Source of the DNA: JBCCXZ01 sp965228005
Lineage (GTDB): Bacteria; Planctomycetota; Planctomycetia; Pirellulales; Lacipirellulaceae
Length of the DNA: 64,000 bases
Reading direction: 5' to 3'
Assembly (NCBI GenBank): GCA_965228005.1
Contig: CBDDGV010000003.1
Span: forward strand, 372,001-436,000
A program made the position numbers and the translations under genes. This document shows positions 1 through 7,950 of this stretch, piece by piece; the first letter of the stretch is position 1; each line of letters starts with the position of its first letter. The notes beneath the pieces are model-generated. The model was not told where the DNA came from and did not search any database. It was given only the letters and a program-made list of their open reading frames with translations.

Positions 1-2028
1 ATGGCCCAGCAGGAAGGTCTCTGGGTGATTCTCCGCCCCGGGCCCTATGTGTGCGCCGAGTGGGAGATGGGAGGCTTGCCCTGGTGGCTTCTCAAGGAGG
101 AAGGAATCCAGCTGCGCTCACGCGACCCGCGGTTCATGGACGCTGCGCGAAGGTATCTAAAGGAAGTCGGCAGAGTCTTGGCCCCCCTTCAGGTGACGCG
201 GGGAGGCCCAATACTGATGGTCCAGGCCGAGAACGAGTACGGCTTCTATGGGACCGACAAGCAGTACATGCAAGACATCAGGAAAGCACTCACTGAATCG
301 GGTTTTGAAGTCCCCACGTTTGCCTGCAATCCGGTGCAGCACATCGCTGAGATTTACGACGACCAGTTGTTCTACGTTGTCAATTTTGGATCGAACCCGC
401 GGGAGGGCTTCAAGGCTCTGCGCAACGTCATGCCCACCGGGCCGCTCAAGTGCGGAGAGTACTACTCGGGGTGGTTCGACACCTGGGGAAAGCCTCATCA
501 CAAAGGCAACAACGAGCGATACTTCGCCGATCTTGAGTACATGCTCACCGCAAATGCGTCCTTCAGCATTTACATGGCTCACGGCGGGACCACGTTCGGG
601 CTCTGGGCCGGAGCCGACCGGCCGTTCAAGCCCGATACGTCGAGCTACGACTACGACGCACCGATCAGTGAAGCCGGTTGGATCACGAAGAAGTACCTTG
701 AAACCCGTAAGCTGATGGCGCGGCACCTGAGTCCCGAAGAAGATTTGCCAGATCCTCCCGATCCTATTGGGGTCATCGAAATCCCCCAGATCCGCTTTTC
801 GAGTCGTGCCAGACTCTTTGATAGCGCCGCCAACCCAATCACGGATAGCTCTCCACGGAACTTTGAGGAATACGACATTGCCAAAGGGTGCGCCCTCTAC
901 CGTACACGCCTCCGTTCCGGCCCCGCCGCGGTACTCTCATTTGGTGCAGTGAACGACGCAGGCTGGGTTTACTTGGACGGGAAGCAAGTTGGGGTCTTCG
1001 ATCGACGCAAGAGAATCTTTGAGGTGGAACTGCCGGAAGTCCGGTCCGAGGCGCGGCTCGAAATCCTTGTCGAGGCCATGGGCCGGATTAATTTTGGCCA
1101 GGAGATTCACGATAGAAAGGGCCTCACCGGTCCCGTCTCGTTGAGCGGGACGGGCGGCCCTTCTCGGTTGGTCGACCCGTGGGAAGTATACGGATTCCCC
1201 ATGGACCAAGAACTCCTCAGCCGCCTTTCTTTCAAACAGGATTCCGAAAATAGTTCGGACGGACCGGCATTCTGGCAGAGCTCATTCGAGATAGACGAAG
1301 TTGGCGATACGTTCCTCGATCTGCGTACCTGGGGCAAAGGCATCGTCTGGGTCAACGGACGCTGCCTGGGCCGCTTCTGGAACATCGGGCCTACCCAGAC
1401 GTTGTACTTGCCGGGGGCGTGGCTGAAAGAAGGAATGAATACGATCACTGTTCTCGATCTTATTGGCCCCGAAGAGCCCCAGATCTCTGGACTCCGCAAG
1501 CCGATCCTAGACCAGCTCAGACCGTCACTCGATTTCTCCGGCAGCGGCAGGCCTAACCGGAAGCTAAACCTCACCGGCGCTACCCCCGCGCACGAAGGAA
1601 TGTTTCCACCGGGGTCTGAACGGCAGACCGTCGTCTTCTCTTCTCCCGCGACCGGCCGCTTTTTCTGCCTCGAATCCTTGAGTTCGCACGACAACAAGCA
1701 ATTCGCCGCGGTAGCGGAGCTAGGCCTGAGCGACAGAACGGGAAAGGCCATCAGCCCGAGAGGGTGGACCGTGGCCTATGCCGACAGCGAGGAGAAAACC
1801 GCAGAGGATGGGACGGCCGAGAACGCTATCGACGGTCAGACCGCCAACTTCTGGCACACCGAATGGAGCACTGCGAGCCCCGACCACCCTCACCGTCTAG
1901 TCATCGACCTCGGGAAGCCTGAAGAGATAAGTGCATTTCATTACGTGCCTCGTTCCGGCGGGGCGGGCGTTGGGGGGCGGATCAAGGGCTTTCGGATCTT
2001 TGTCGGTGATCGCCTGATTGAGGAATAG
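1..2028 (+). CDS. GH35 beta-galactosidase-like protein, 5'-truncated by window edge
   Basis: Hydrolyses terminal beta-galactosides, by family. The frame is open at the left edge, so the first codon shown is probably internal. Residues 12-30 carry the GH35 signature RPGPYVCAEWEMGGLPWWL. GGPILMVQAENEYG (about 68-81) holds the acid/base Glu, and CGEYYSGWFDTWG (about 151-163) the likely nucleophile Glu. A jelly-roll region follows (about 300-500, with WVNGRCLGRFWNIGP). The last 90 residues resemble an F5/8 type C (discoidin) carbohydrate-binding domain (ENAIDG, FWHTEWS, DLGKPEEISAFHY). The gene stops inside that domain without an anchor, and a dockerin-like sequence continues in another frame just downstream, so the native C-terminus may be lost. 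Family assignment is firm; the natural substrate is unknown. Confidence 0.93.
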   Translation: MAQQEGLWVILRPGPYVCAEWEMGGLPWWLLKEEGIQLRSRDPRFMDAARRYLKEVGRVLAPLQVTRGGPILMVQAENEYGFYGTDKQYMQDIRKALTESGFEVPTFACNPVQHIAEIYDDQLFYVVNFGSNPREGFKALRNVMPTGPLKCGEYYSGWFDTWGKPHHKGNNERYFADLEYMLTANASFSIYMAHGGTTFGLWAGADRPFKPDTSSYDYDAPISEAGWITKKYLETRKLMARHLSPEEDLPDPPDPIGVIEIPQIRFSSRARLFDSAANPITDSSPRNFEEYDIAKGCALYRTRLRSGPAAVLSFGAVNDAGWVYLDGKQVGVFDRRKRIFEVELPEVRSEARLEILVEAMGRINFGQEIHDRKGLTGPVSLSGTGGPSRLVDPWEVYGFPMDQELLSRLSFKQDSENSSDGPAFWQSSFEIDEVGDTFLDLRTWGKGIVWVNGRCLGRFWNIGPTQTLYLPGAWLKEGMNTITVLDLIGPEEPQISGLRKPILDQLRPSLDFSGSGRPNRKLNLTGATPAHEGMFPPGSERQTVVFSSPATGRFFCLESLSSHDNKQFAAVAELGLSDRTGKAISPRGWTVAYADSEEKTAEDGTAENAIDGQTANFWHTEWSTASPDHPHRLVIDLGKPEEISAFHYVPRSGGAGVGGRIKGFRIFVGDRLIEE

Positions 2029-2491
2029 CATAACTCTTACTCCTCAATGCCCAGTCGAAGGGGACGCAAACAACGACCTTCAAGTTAATGCGAAAGACTT
2101 GGCCGTGTGGGAATCGCAGTTCGGCCAGGGGGCGGCACCGAACTTTGCGGAACTGCTTCTTCTTGAGGAGCCTATGGATGACGCTACTCTCGTCGACGCA
2201 GCGATAGCCCTTGCTACCGAGTGGGATGGAGATGGTGACGACGAGCTAACGCTCGTTCAGGAGCCGTACCTGCCGTTGGATTCACAGACAGGTTCCTCAG
2301 CGGAACCAACGTTGGCCGTAGACGTAGGTTCCATAGACCTGTCAGAGGCGGCTGAGTCCCCAGAGGCGTCGGATGCTCCTGACCCGACACTCGAAGATGA
2401 CCCGCTGGGGTGGGGAGTAAGCGACATTCGTTGGAGCAACCTCAGCAAGCTCCGGCCGGCGGCTAAGTACGGAGGTCTGAACGACCGCTGA
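2018..2491 (+). pseudogene. Frame-shifted dockerin-like C-terminal fragment
   Basis: Opens with a TTG two codons before the GH35 stop, in the next frame. Its first residues contain a dockerin-type calcium loop (GDANNDLQVNAKDLAVWESQ). An acidic tail of roughly 110 residues rich in Asp, Glu, Leu and Ala follows; such tails are common at the end of large planctomycete dockerin proteins. There is no Shine-Dalgarno and no signal peptide. It is best read as the detached end of the GH35 protein or of another surface protein, broken by a frameshift at about 2015-2028. A small separate gene is less likely. Confidence 0.5.
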
Positions 2492-2540
2492 CGATAACGG
2501 AACAAAAACCGGTTGGATAAATCCACCCCAGCCGATCCGC

Positions 2541-3626
2541 TCATCCACTATAAGGCTCTCGCTGAAACCGCACGGCCTGCGAATAAAGACACGGCGCCTG
2601 GAGCCGCAGCTGGAGCGCACGCCCCGTAATTTCGGCGTCGGCGGTGTAACGAGCCTTGCAGCTGGCCCTCCAGGCAACACGCCTCAGCTCTTCGTAGCAA
2701 TCGAGAGCCTCGACCGGGCTGAGGCCATTTCGTACCGCCTGCCTTAGGAACCGTTCCTTGACCCCCTCCAGGCAACTTTCCTTGGCCTTGGCGGCTTCGC
2801 GGCAGAACCAGTAACCCTCCTGCAAACCAATCCCGCCGACTCGATTCAGGGCGTCCATGATCTGCTCTTGGAACAGGATGACGCCGAAGCTCTCGGCAGC
2901 AGTATCCTTCAGGAGACGTGAACGGACCTGATGATCTACGATCCACGGTTCGACTTGCTGATCGGATAAGCGAGACTGGATGAACGCCGCGTTCAAGGCG
3001 GCAAAGTCCGAGAGCGAAGCGGGCGGGCGATCCAAGACGGCGTCGAGCAGCTCGACGCAGTCCATCAAGAAAACGCCCTCGGGGCTGCCGTTCGCAAGGC
3101 ACCCCCAGATCTCAGGCCCGGCAACGGTTTTCGCGGTTGATTGCCGGAACAGTTGAGCATCCAGAGATTCTGCAAGAAACGGTATGCTGGATTCGTCCGC
3201 CTGCCGGTAAACGTGGCTGCCGCTCGGCAGCTGGTTGCCTGCGAGGCACTCCCGAGCACGATCGTAGTCGCGTGGCAGGCAGAAGAGCGTCAGGGCGGGC
3301 AGGCCTTTCCTGAGGCCGTGGCAGTAACGCTCGAACCTGAGCCCGTTTCGCATGGGTTCGACCCGCGTGAGTCCTGCGAGATACAGCACGAGCGATGAGG
3401 ATTCGCTGCCGCTGGACCACACTGGGATCTGCCGCCCTTCGATTTCTAGGGCGAGCCTGACCAGTGCATAGAGCTCGGACAGTACTCCAGCATCGTGGGC
3501 CAGATTCCGTTCCGTCTCTAGGCGTCCAACCACCAGGCGACGGAGTTCTGGCGGGTACCGCTGAACCGCACGCTCGTTTAGCAGTTTGACGAGATCAATG
3601 TCCAAGGGTGATTTCCTACGGATCAC
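2541..3626 (-). CDS. Reduced DnaE-like protein lacking PHP domain and catalytic aspartates
   Basis: 361 residues, about a third of a bacterial DNA polymerase III alpha subunit. By eye it follows DnaE through the palm. Residues 68-100 (PVWSSGSESSSLVLYLAGL, then FERY) match the PVGPGRGS-AGSLVAYAL...LLFERF block. Residues 183-190 (EGVFLMDC) match the TAVFQLES block. Residues 247-260 (FGVILFQEQIMDAL) match YGIILYQEQVM. The place of the PDxDxDF metal-binding motif reads PALTLFC (110-116), so both catalytic Asp appear gone. No PHP, OB or tau-binding region is present. GTG start, 4 bases after the preceding gene; last gene of a leftward cassette with two nucleases. Probably a non-catalytic DNA-binding or scaffold protein (inference). 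Confidence 0.72.
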   Translation of the reverse strand: MIRRKSPLDIDLVKLLNERAVQRYPPELRRLVVGRLETERNLAHDAGVLSELYALVRLALEIEGRQIPVWSSGSESSSLVLYLAGLTRVEPMRNGLRFERYCHGLRKGLPALTLFCLPRDYDRARECLAGNQLPSGSHVYRQADESSIPFLAESLDAQLFRQSTAKTVAGPEIWGCLANGSPEGVFLMDCVELLDAVLDRPPASLSDFAALNAAFIQSRLSDQQVEPWIVDHQVRSRLLKDTAAESFGVILFQEQIMDALNRVGGIGLQEGYWFCREAAKAKESCLEGVKERFLRQAVRNGLSPVEALDCYEELRRVAWRASCKARYTADAEITGRALQLRLQAPCLYSQAVRFQREPYSG

Positions 3627-3630
3627 CAGC

Positions 3631-3894
3631 TCACTTGTCCCCGGTCTGAGCTAAAGATGGCTGATCAAAGATCCAAGAGTGGGAGAGATCGGCCACCTTG
3701 GCCAAGAGCGGCAGGTCGTCGCGGCCGAAACTCTCGGTCTGCTTCCACTGATCGCCGTCCTTGTAGAGGCGGGAGAAGGTAACGTTGTGCCGGGTGCCGA
3801 CGGAGGTCTCGTTCTCCCAGACGGCCGCCTTCACGGCCCCGAGCCGGACTTCGTGGACGGGGCCCGGGTTGTTGCTGGACTGACGGTTGGGCAT
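3631..3894 (-). CDS. Small conserved hypothetical protein of the nuclease cassette
   Basis: 87 residues from the ATG that has AAGGAG seven bases upstream; a longer frame back to 3966 would overlap the upstream gene and lacks such a site. The sequence (VHEVRLGAVKAAVWENE, NVTFSRLYKDGDQWKQTESF, DLPLLAKVADLSHSWI) looks like a compact beta-strand plus C-terminal helix fold, as in small PC4-like single-strand DNA-binding proteins. From memory, similar short proteins recur in planctomycete genomes. Function is not known. It sits between the PD-(D/E)XK gene and the DnaE-like gene with very short gaps, so it is likely co-transcribed with them. Confidence 0.65.
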   Translation of the reverse strand: MPNRQSSNNPGPVHEVRLGAVKAAVWENETSVGTRHNVTFSRLYKDGDQWKQTESFGRDDLPLLAKVADLSHSWIFDQPSLAQTGDK

Positions 3895-3934
3895 GACTGA
3901 CTCCTTGGTTGCAGGATGGTTGAGGACGCCCTCT

Positions 3935-4720
3935 CTACCCGCCGCAAAAGGGACTCTCTGGCTCATCGTCGATCTGGCGGAGTTTGTGTCCCAGATAATC
4001 GATGAGCTGGCCCGACAACACCCGTTCGGACCAGGTCATCAGCGGCCGCTGAGTCGAGATTACCGACGCCACCTCTTCGAAGGAGATCGAGCCGATAAAG
4101 GGCAGTCGGGGCAGCCCGCTGAGCAGCCGCTCGCCGTGCGGGATGCTCTGTCGCAGCACAGCCGGGTCGCGGTAACGCTCGACGAGTTCTTGTTCGGGGG
4201 CGGGGCTCAGCAGCACCAACACAAAATCCCTCCGGTCGTCCTCGAACAGCCGAGGCTGGTCGTACCACCCGGACCGGTACAGGCCAACGCGGGCGTTGCG
4301 GATCAGTTGGTCGGACGGGTAGCCTTCTCCGCCAGAGTTGTTCGTGGTCTGTTCGCTGAGAGCCGAGCGGTACTTGGCTTCGACGAAGACCGTGGTGGCA
4401 GGGTTCTCCCATGTGATGACCACGTCAACTTCCGTGCTGCCCTCTCGCCAGGGGAGTAGATGGGCGGCCATCCGAGGTTGCTTCTGCCAGAGTGACACGC
4501 GCAGATCGCGGTACACTTGCGTCCGGAAGCGATTGGTCCCGAGTGCCGCATTCAGCAGGTGCGGCAGCCACCGCCTGGGATGGACCGCTTGCAGAGCCCC
4601 AAACAGGTTGCCGGTGATGGCGTCCTCGGAGTTGGGGCGGATGATGAGCGGGCACCTGAGTTCGCCGTCCAGCGCCGGCTGGCAGACCCGGCCGCCCTTG
4701 CCGCCGATTTCGACTAGCAC
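3935..4720 (-). CDS. PD-(D/E)XK superfamily nuclease-like protein
   Basis: 261 residues. A PD-(D/E)XK core is visible: Glu32/Glu33 in an N-terminal helix (SEDAITGNLFGAL), Asp99 in STEVDVVITW, then Glu114-Ala-Lys116 in VFVEAKYRS. This is the arrangement of restriction-type and repair nucleases. The GTG start lies within the last codons of the upstream Cas4-like gene (7-base overlap), so the two are probably translationally coupled. No methyltransferase is nearby, which argues against a simple restriction-modification pair. A role in DNA processing with the neighbouring nuclease and DnaE-like protein is inference; target and specificity cannot be read. Confidence 0.7.
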   Translation of the reverse strand: MLVEIGGKGGRVCQPALDGELRCPLIIRPNSEDAITGNLFGALQAVHPRRWLPHLLNAALGTNRFRTQVYRDLRVSLWQKQPRMAAHLLPWREGSTEVDVVITWENPATTVFVEAKYRSALSEQTTNNSGGEGYPSDQLIRNARVGLYRSGWYDQPRLFEDDRRDFVLVLLSPAPEQELVERYRDPAVLRQSIPHGERLLSGLPRLPFIGSISFEEVASVISTQRPLMTWSERVLSGQLIDYLGHKLRQIDDEPESPFCGG

Positions 4721-5544
4721 AACGCAGCCCCGTTGAGTTGGTGCAGTTGTTCTGCTTCTGGTTCACGCTGCGGCTTCCACTCTCGGCACGGCTGCCGGAA
4801 CGGGCAGCCGCTGCAGTTGAGCGGCGACTCGATCGGGTAGAAGAGCCCGGCGTCGATCGATCGGGCCACCTGCTCGACGAGGTCGCCGAGCCTCAAGAAG
4901 TCTTCCTCGTCACGGGATGTCGAGAGCCTTTGGAGCTTGGGCTGCTTGGTTTTGACGAGAACCGAAAACTCCACCTCGGCGAGCGAGCCGTGCTCCTGGT
5001 GCAGTGTGTGGGCGTAGCATGTGGCTTGCTGGGATGTGTCAACCTCGAACCTGCTGTACGACCGACCGGACGTCTTGATCTCGGTGATCTTCAGGCCGTC
5101 GCCGGTTCGGGTGACCAGGTCCAAGACCGCGAGCAGCGGCCTTACGAGGATGTCCCCGCTGCTGTTTTCCAGCGGCACGAGCAGCGGCTGCTCGACGGCG
5201 ACGATCTGCTCGGGCGGCGGGTCGTGGAGGTAGACCTCGATCAGCCCCATGCCTACCGCGAGCTGCTCCGGCCCGGTTTCGCCTCTCTTGTACTGGACCA
5301 GCTGAGAGTCGGCCTGCTCGTGCCAAGCCTCGGCAAACACGCGCATCACCCGGTCCAGGCCGATTGTTTCTCCTGCTTGTAGACCGAGGTGGTAGTACGC
5401 CAGGGCACGGTGGACGGCGGAGCCGAGCACCAAGCCGCTGGGCACGGTCGGCTTCGGCAGCCGCAGGACGCGTTCGAAGTAGTACTGGAGCGGGCAGCGG
5501 AGGTACTGCTGGACCGCCGAGTAGCTCCAGTGGGGCCGTGACAT
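4714..5544 (-). CDS. RecB/Cas4-like PD-(D/E)XK nuclease with predicted 4Fe-4S cluster
   Basis: 276 residues of the PDDEXK_1 (AddB/Cas4-like) type. Visible elements: Cys17 (SAVQQYLRCPLQYYFER), His45 (GSAVHRALAYY), Asp142 (AVLDLVTRT), Glu155-x-Lys157 (ITEIKTSGRS), the Q-x3-Y motif (QATCYA), and C-terminal Cys244, Cys247 and Cys253 (CSGCPFRQPC). One N-terminal and three C-terminal Cys is the classic Fe-S cage of AddB and Cas4 exonucleases. GAGGAGG precedes the ATG. There are no cas1/cas2 genes or repeats here, so it is not part of a CRISPR system in this window. It probably trims DNA ends within the cassette (inference). Confidence 0.82.
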   Translation of the reverse strand: MSRPHWSYSAVQQYLRCPLQYYFERVLRLPKPTVPSGLVLGSAVHRALAYYHLGLQAGETIGLDRVMRVFAEAWHEQADSQLVQYKRGETGPEQLAVGMGLIEVYLHDPPPEQIVAVEQPLLVPLENSSGDILVRPLLAVLDLVTRTGDGLKITEIKTSGRSYSRFEVDTSQQATCYAHTLHQEHGSLAEVEFSVLVKTKQPKLQRLSTSRDEEDFLRLGDLVEQVARSIDAGLFYPIESPLNCSGCPFRQPCREWKPQREPEAEQLHQLNGAALC

Positions 5545-5578
5545 GCCGCCTCCTCGCGGTGGTGAGAGTCAGAGCGTC

Positions 5579-6097
5579 CTAGCGTCGGCCTGCCGCCGGC
5601 TGACCCTCAGCAGTGAGCGAGTCGAGCACGGTTCCCGCGTCGCGTTTGGTGAGGTCGTAGACGCCCACCCGCTGGCCGAGGATTTCCTCGATGCGGTTCT
5701 CCAGGGCGGGTTTGCCGAGGCCCTGCCGCTTGCCGAGTGAGAGCAGAAACTGGATCTGCTTGTTGGTGGCGAGATCGCCGCCGGTTGGGGGTCGAGCGGG
5801 AGTCTGCTCGGCGGCCGGCTCGGTTGGCGGCTGCACGTTGGGGCGACGGTTGTGAGAGGTCTTTGACGGGGGAGCGGGCTGCTCGTCGCGGCTGGCGATC
5901 GCGACATCGCTCGTGTGGCGTTCGATCTGCCGGGAGAGGGCTTCTTCGGCGATGTCGTACAGTTCCTGAACCCGCTCGACGACCCCTTCGGCGTCGTTGC
6001 GGTCGACGGCAACCTCTCCCTCAAGGTGGACGCTGAAGCCGTGGGAGTTGTAATCCTTGGTGAGCTTGCGGCTCAGCCCGACGTTTGCTTGGAGCAT
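5579..6097 (-). CDS. Conserved hypothetical protein, possible ssDNA-associated factor, first gene of cassette
   Basis: 172 residues in two parts. Residues 1-60 (VGLSRKLTKDYNSHGFSVHL, then a helix) form a small domain. Residues about 108-165 (ATNKQIQFLLSLGKRQGL, then YDLTKRDAGTVLDSL) form a helical module like those found in phage and plasmid single-strand DNA or recombination-associated proteins. A Pro/Ala/Glu-rich linker joins them. It is the promoter-proximal gene of the leftward cassette and lies about 35 bases before the Cas4-like gene. Two perfect palindromes sit upstream. No enzyme motif is seen; the DNA-associated role is inference. Confidence 0.6.
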   Translation of the reverse strand: MLQANVGLSRKLTKDYNSHGFSVHLEGEVAVDRNDAEGVVERVQELYDIAEEALSRQIERHTSDVAIASRDEQPAPPSKTSHNRRPNVQPPTEPAAEQTPARPPTGGDLATNKQIQFLLSLGKRQGLGKPALENRIEEILGQRVGVYDLTKRDAGTVLDSLTAEGQPAAGRR

Positions 6098-6530
6098 GGA
6101 AAAACCCAGGTGTTTGTGGAAGATCAGTCCCTGAGCTCTGTACCCCGATAACGAAAGAGATCACGCTCAAGCGTGGCGTTTTCGCTACGTTGACTCAACG
6201 CTAGTCGTTCTACAGAAGCGCGACGACCAGTGCAGCAGAAATAGCTTCTCACTGACTCGCCGGCCATTCCACCCTGGCCCAGCTGAATCTGATGAGGACC
6301 TGCTGTTCATCGAAGCGGATACGCCGGTGGCTCCAAGTCTTCATCCGCGTCCCTGCAGAGAGCTTAGAGGCTAACTCTGTCGGCTCATCCGTCGGGTGGA
6401 AGAGCAACAACGCCAGATGATTCGTTCGCCGAGGCAGAGAGGCCTCACTCATGCTCTGGCTCAATCGAGTCCTCGCAAAGAACGGAACGCGAACGCGATC
6501 GGCCGTGGCTTGCGCACGCCGGCATCTCAT
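6098..6530. other. Gene-poor stretch with the cassette's likely control region
   Basis: No convincing gene. A 93-codon leftward frame (6249-6530) begins just where the regulator gene ends, but it has no ribosome-binding site and no recognisable domain; it could be a decayed fragment. The part nearest the cassette contains the two palindromes listed separately. The rest shows no clear hairpin or repeat. Confidence 0.4.
6162..6200. promoter_or_regulatory. Two palindromes upstream of the nuclease cassette (candidate operators)
   Basis: Two perfect inverted repeats lie 65-105 bases upstream of the first cassette gene: CACGCT-CA-AGCGTG at 6162-6175 and CGTTGA-C-TCAACG at 6188-6200. They are typical in size for dimeric regulator sites. 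Which protein would bind them is unknown; no regulator gene belongs to the cassette. Confidence 0.4.
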
Positions 6531-7625
6531 TTAAACTACTGGCCGGAAAGCCAACCGTGCCGTTTCATGACTTCCTATTGCTTCCGTCGACTCACCGAGA
6601 TTGAGCGCCGTTTCGGACGGCTGCAGAAGGTACTCCCCCTTCCATTTGCGGTTCCTGCCAAACCACTCAAAGCACGCAGAAAGCACCGGGCGGAGATCGG
6701 GCGTGGTGAGCCCCGTGATCGAAGGGCAGTAGAACTCGGCCACCGGCTCGAGGTTCATGGCGGCCAGGGCAACGTCGCCGCCCACGCGGACGTCCGCCTC
6801 CCAGCATGCGCGGGCGGAGCCGATTGCTGCGGGGCAGGTGGTCGCGATCAGCGCGGGGGGCAACGCGTCACGCTCGGCGATCACTCCCCGCATCAGTTCT
6901 CGGGCCGTGTGGGTCGGGTCGGTGTACAGCGGCGCGGGTTCGTCCCACAGCTTGCCCTCCAGCCCCTCCTCTTCCAGGAACGACCGCCAGAGGGCGATGC
7001 GGCGGTAGATCTCCGAGTTGTGGTTCTGCGAATTGATGCAATCGATCCTGCGGTGGCCCAACCCGGCGAGGTGCTCCAGGACCCTCCGGATGCAGTCGTC
7101 AGAAAACAAGCGGATGGACGGGAGCTGCAATCCGGAGAAGTCGCCGTCGAGGATAACGGTTTTGTGCTCGCGAAACTCCTCGACCAGCCGGTGGGGGATC
7201 TCTGGGCCATAAGGGATTAGGAGAGTGCCCTTAGCCTGCTCAACCGTTTCGAGAACCGTCCGCTCGTCCCAGTGCACATATTGCACAGGCCGGAGTCCGA
7301 AGCCGTACTGTTCGGCTGCGTTGGCTACCAGACCGCGGAGCTGGGTGAGGTAGTCTGAGGGGAAAGCCGGATAGAGTAGCGCAACTTCCGCGAGCTTCGA
7401 CTGCTTGGCGAACTTTGGATGGACTTCTAGCGTCCCGTTGGTCCCTCTCGTGAGCACCCGCTCTTCGATCAGTTTCGTGACCGCCCTGCGGGCCGTCATA
7501 TAGCTGACACCCGTTTCATCTGCGAGCTTGCGCTCGCCCGGGATCTCCTCCACAAGATAGTCGCCCTCTCGGATGCGCTTCTCGATAACGGCTGCTACTT
7601 GGGTGTATTTCGCCTGCGCTGGCAT
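6531..7625 (-). CDS. GntR-type HTH regulator with LacI-like sugar-sensing domain
   Basis: 364 residues. The N-terminal 70 are a GntR winged helix (YTQVAAVIEKRIREGDY, GERKLADETGVSYMTARRAV, LTRGTNGTL). The rest is a periplasmic-binding-protein-like sensor as in LacI/AraR proteins (LEHLAGLGHRRIDCINSQNH). Such AraR-like regulators usually repress sugar-use genes until a saccharide binds. It is divergent from a long rightward run of PEP-CTERM proteins and glycoside hydrolases, which fits a role as local regulator. A promoter and palindrome lie between the two directions. ATG start; full length for this architecture. The ligand is unknown. Confidence 0.88.
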   Translation of the reverse strand: MPAQAKYTQVAAVIEKRIREGDYLVEEIPGERKLADETGVSYMTARRAVTKLIEERVLTRGTNGTLEVHPKFAKQSKLAEVALLYPAFPSDYLTQLRGLVANAAEQYGFGLRPVQYVHWDERTVLETVEQAKGTLLIPYGPEIPHRLVEEFREHKTVILDGDFSGLQLPSIRLFSDDCIRRVLEHLAGLGHRRIDCINSQNHNSEIYRRIALWRSFLEEEGLEGKLWDEPAPLYTDPTHTARELMRGVIAERDALPPALIATTCPAAIGSARACWEADVRVGGDVALAAMNLEPVAEFYCPSITGLTTPDLRPVLSACFEWFGRNRKWKGEYLLQPSETALNLGESTEAIGSHETARLAFRPVV

Positions 7626-7757
7626 AAGTCGTTGCCGTAGAGGGTAATCGGGCTTTAGTTCGCGTTCCGCAGGACGCCGCTCAGCTCATCGTAAGGGCTG
7701 TCGCTCTGATCGGCACAGAAGAAAGTACGAGAACCTGCTTGACTGGCGCACAGCTGC

Positions 7758-7786
7758 ACTATAGCATCAGTGCTACAGGTTGGCAA
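7758..7786 (-). promoter_or_regulatory. Likely sigma70-type promoter of the GntR regulator
   Basis: Read leftward: TTGCCA (7786-7781), a 17-base spacer, then TATAGT (7763-7758). That is optimal spacing with good matches, leaving about 125 bases of leader before the regulator's start codon. The spacer and -10 are covered by the palindrome described next. A weaker rightward candidate (TTGACT at 7739, TATAGC at 7760, 15-base spacer) overlaps it. Confidence 0.5.
7759..7778. promoter_or_regulatory. 20-bp palindrome, candidate GntR/LacI-type operator
   Basis: CTATAGCA-TCAG-TGCTACAG: two 8-base arms with one mismatch around a 4-base centre. It overlaps the -10 and spacer of the regulator's leftward promoter, where a bound dimer would block transcription. 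This suggests autoregulation and possibly control of the divergent PEP-CTERM genes. I found no second exact copy in the window by eye. Confidence 0.45.
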
Positions 7787-7950
7787 GCAGGTGATTTGAC
7801 CCGTCCGGCTTGCCGCCCAGGTTTCTTGTTTCTTTCTCTTCAATCCGATTCGACGATGCCGAAAGCCGTGGCTGGCCGACTCTGCGGTTCGCCAGCCCAT
7901 CGAGCAATTACTGCCCGAGTGACCGTTTCCTTTATTTGGGGGGAGTTCTA

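Noticed and set aside
4714..5544. CRISPR-associated cas4
   Set aside because: The Fe-S nuclease layout fits, but there is no cas1, cas2, effector or repeat array in the window; AddB/Cas4-like is as far as the sequence goes.
3935..5544. Restriction-modification system
   Set aside because: Two nuclease-like genes but no methyltransferase or specificity subunit nearby.
6249..6530. 93-codon leftward frame as a gene
   Set aside because: No ribosome-binding site, no recognisable sequence; mentioned only as a possible decayed fragment.
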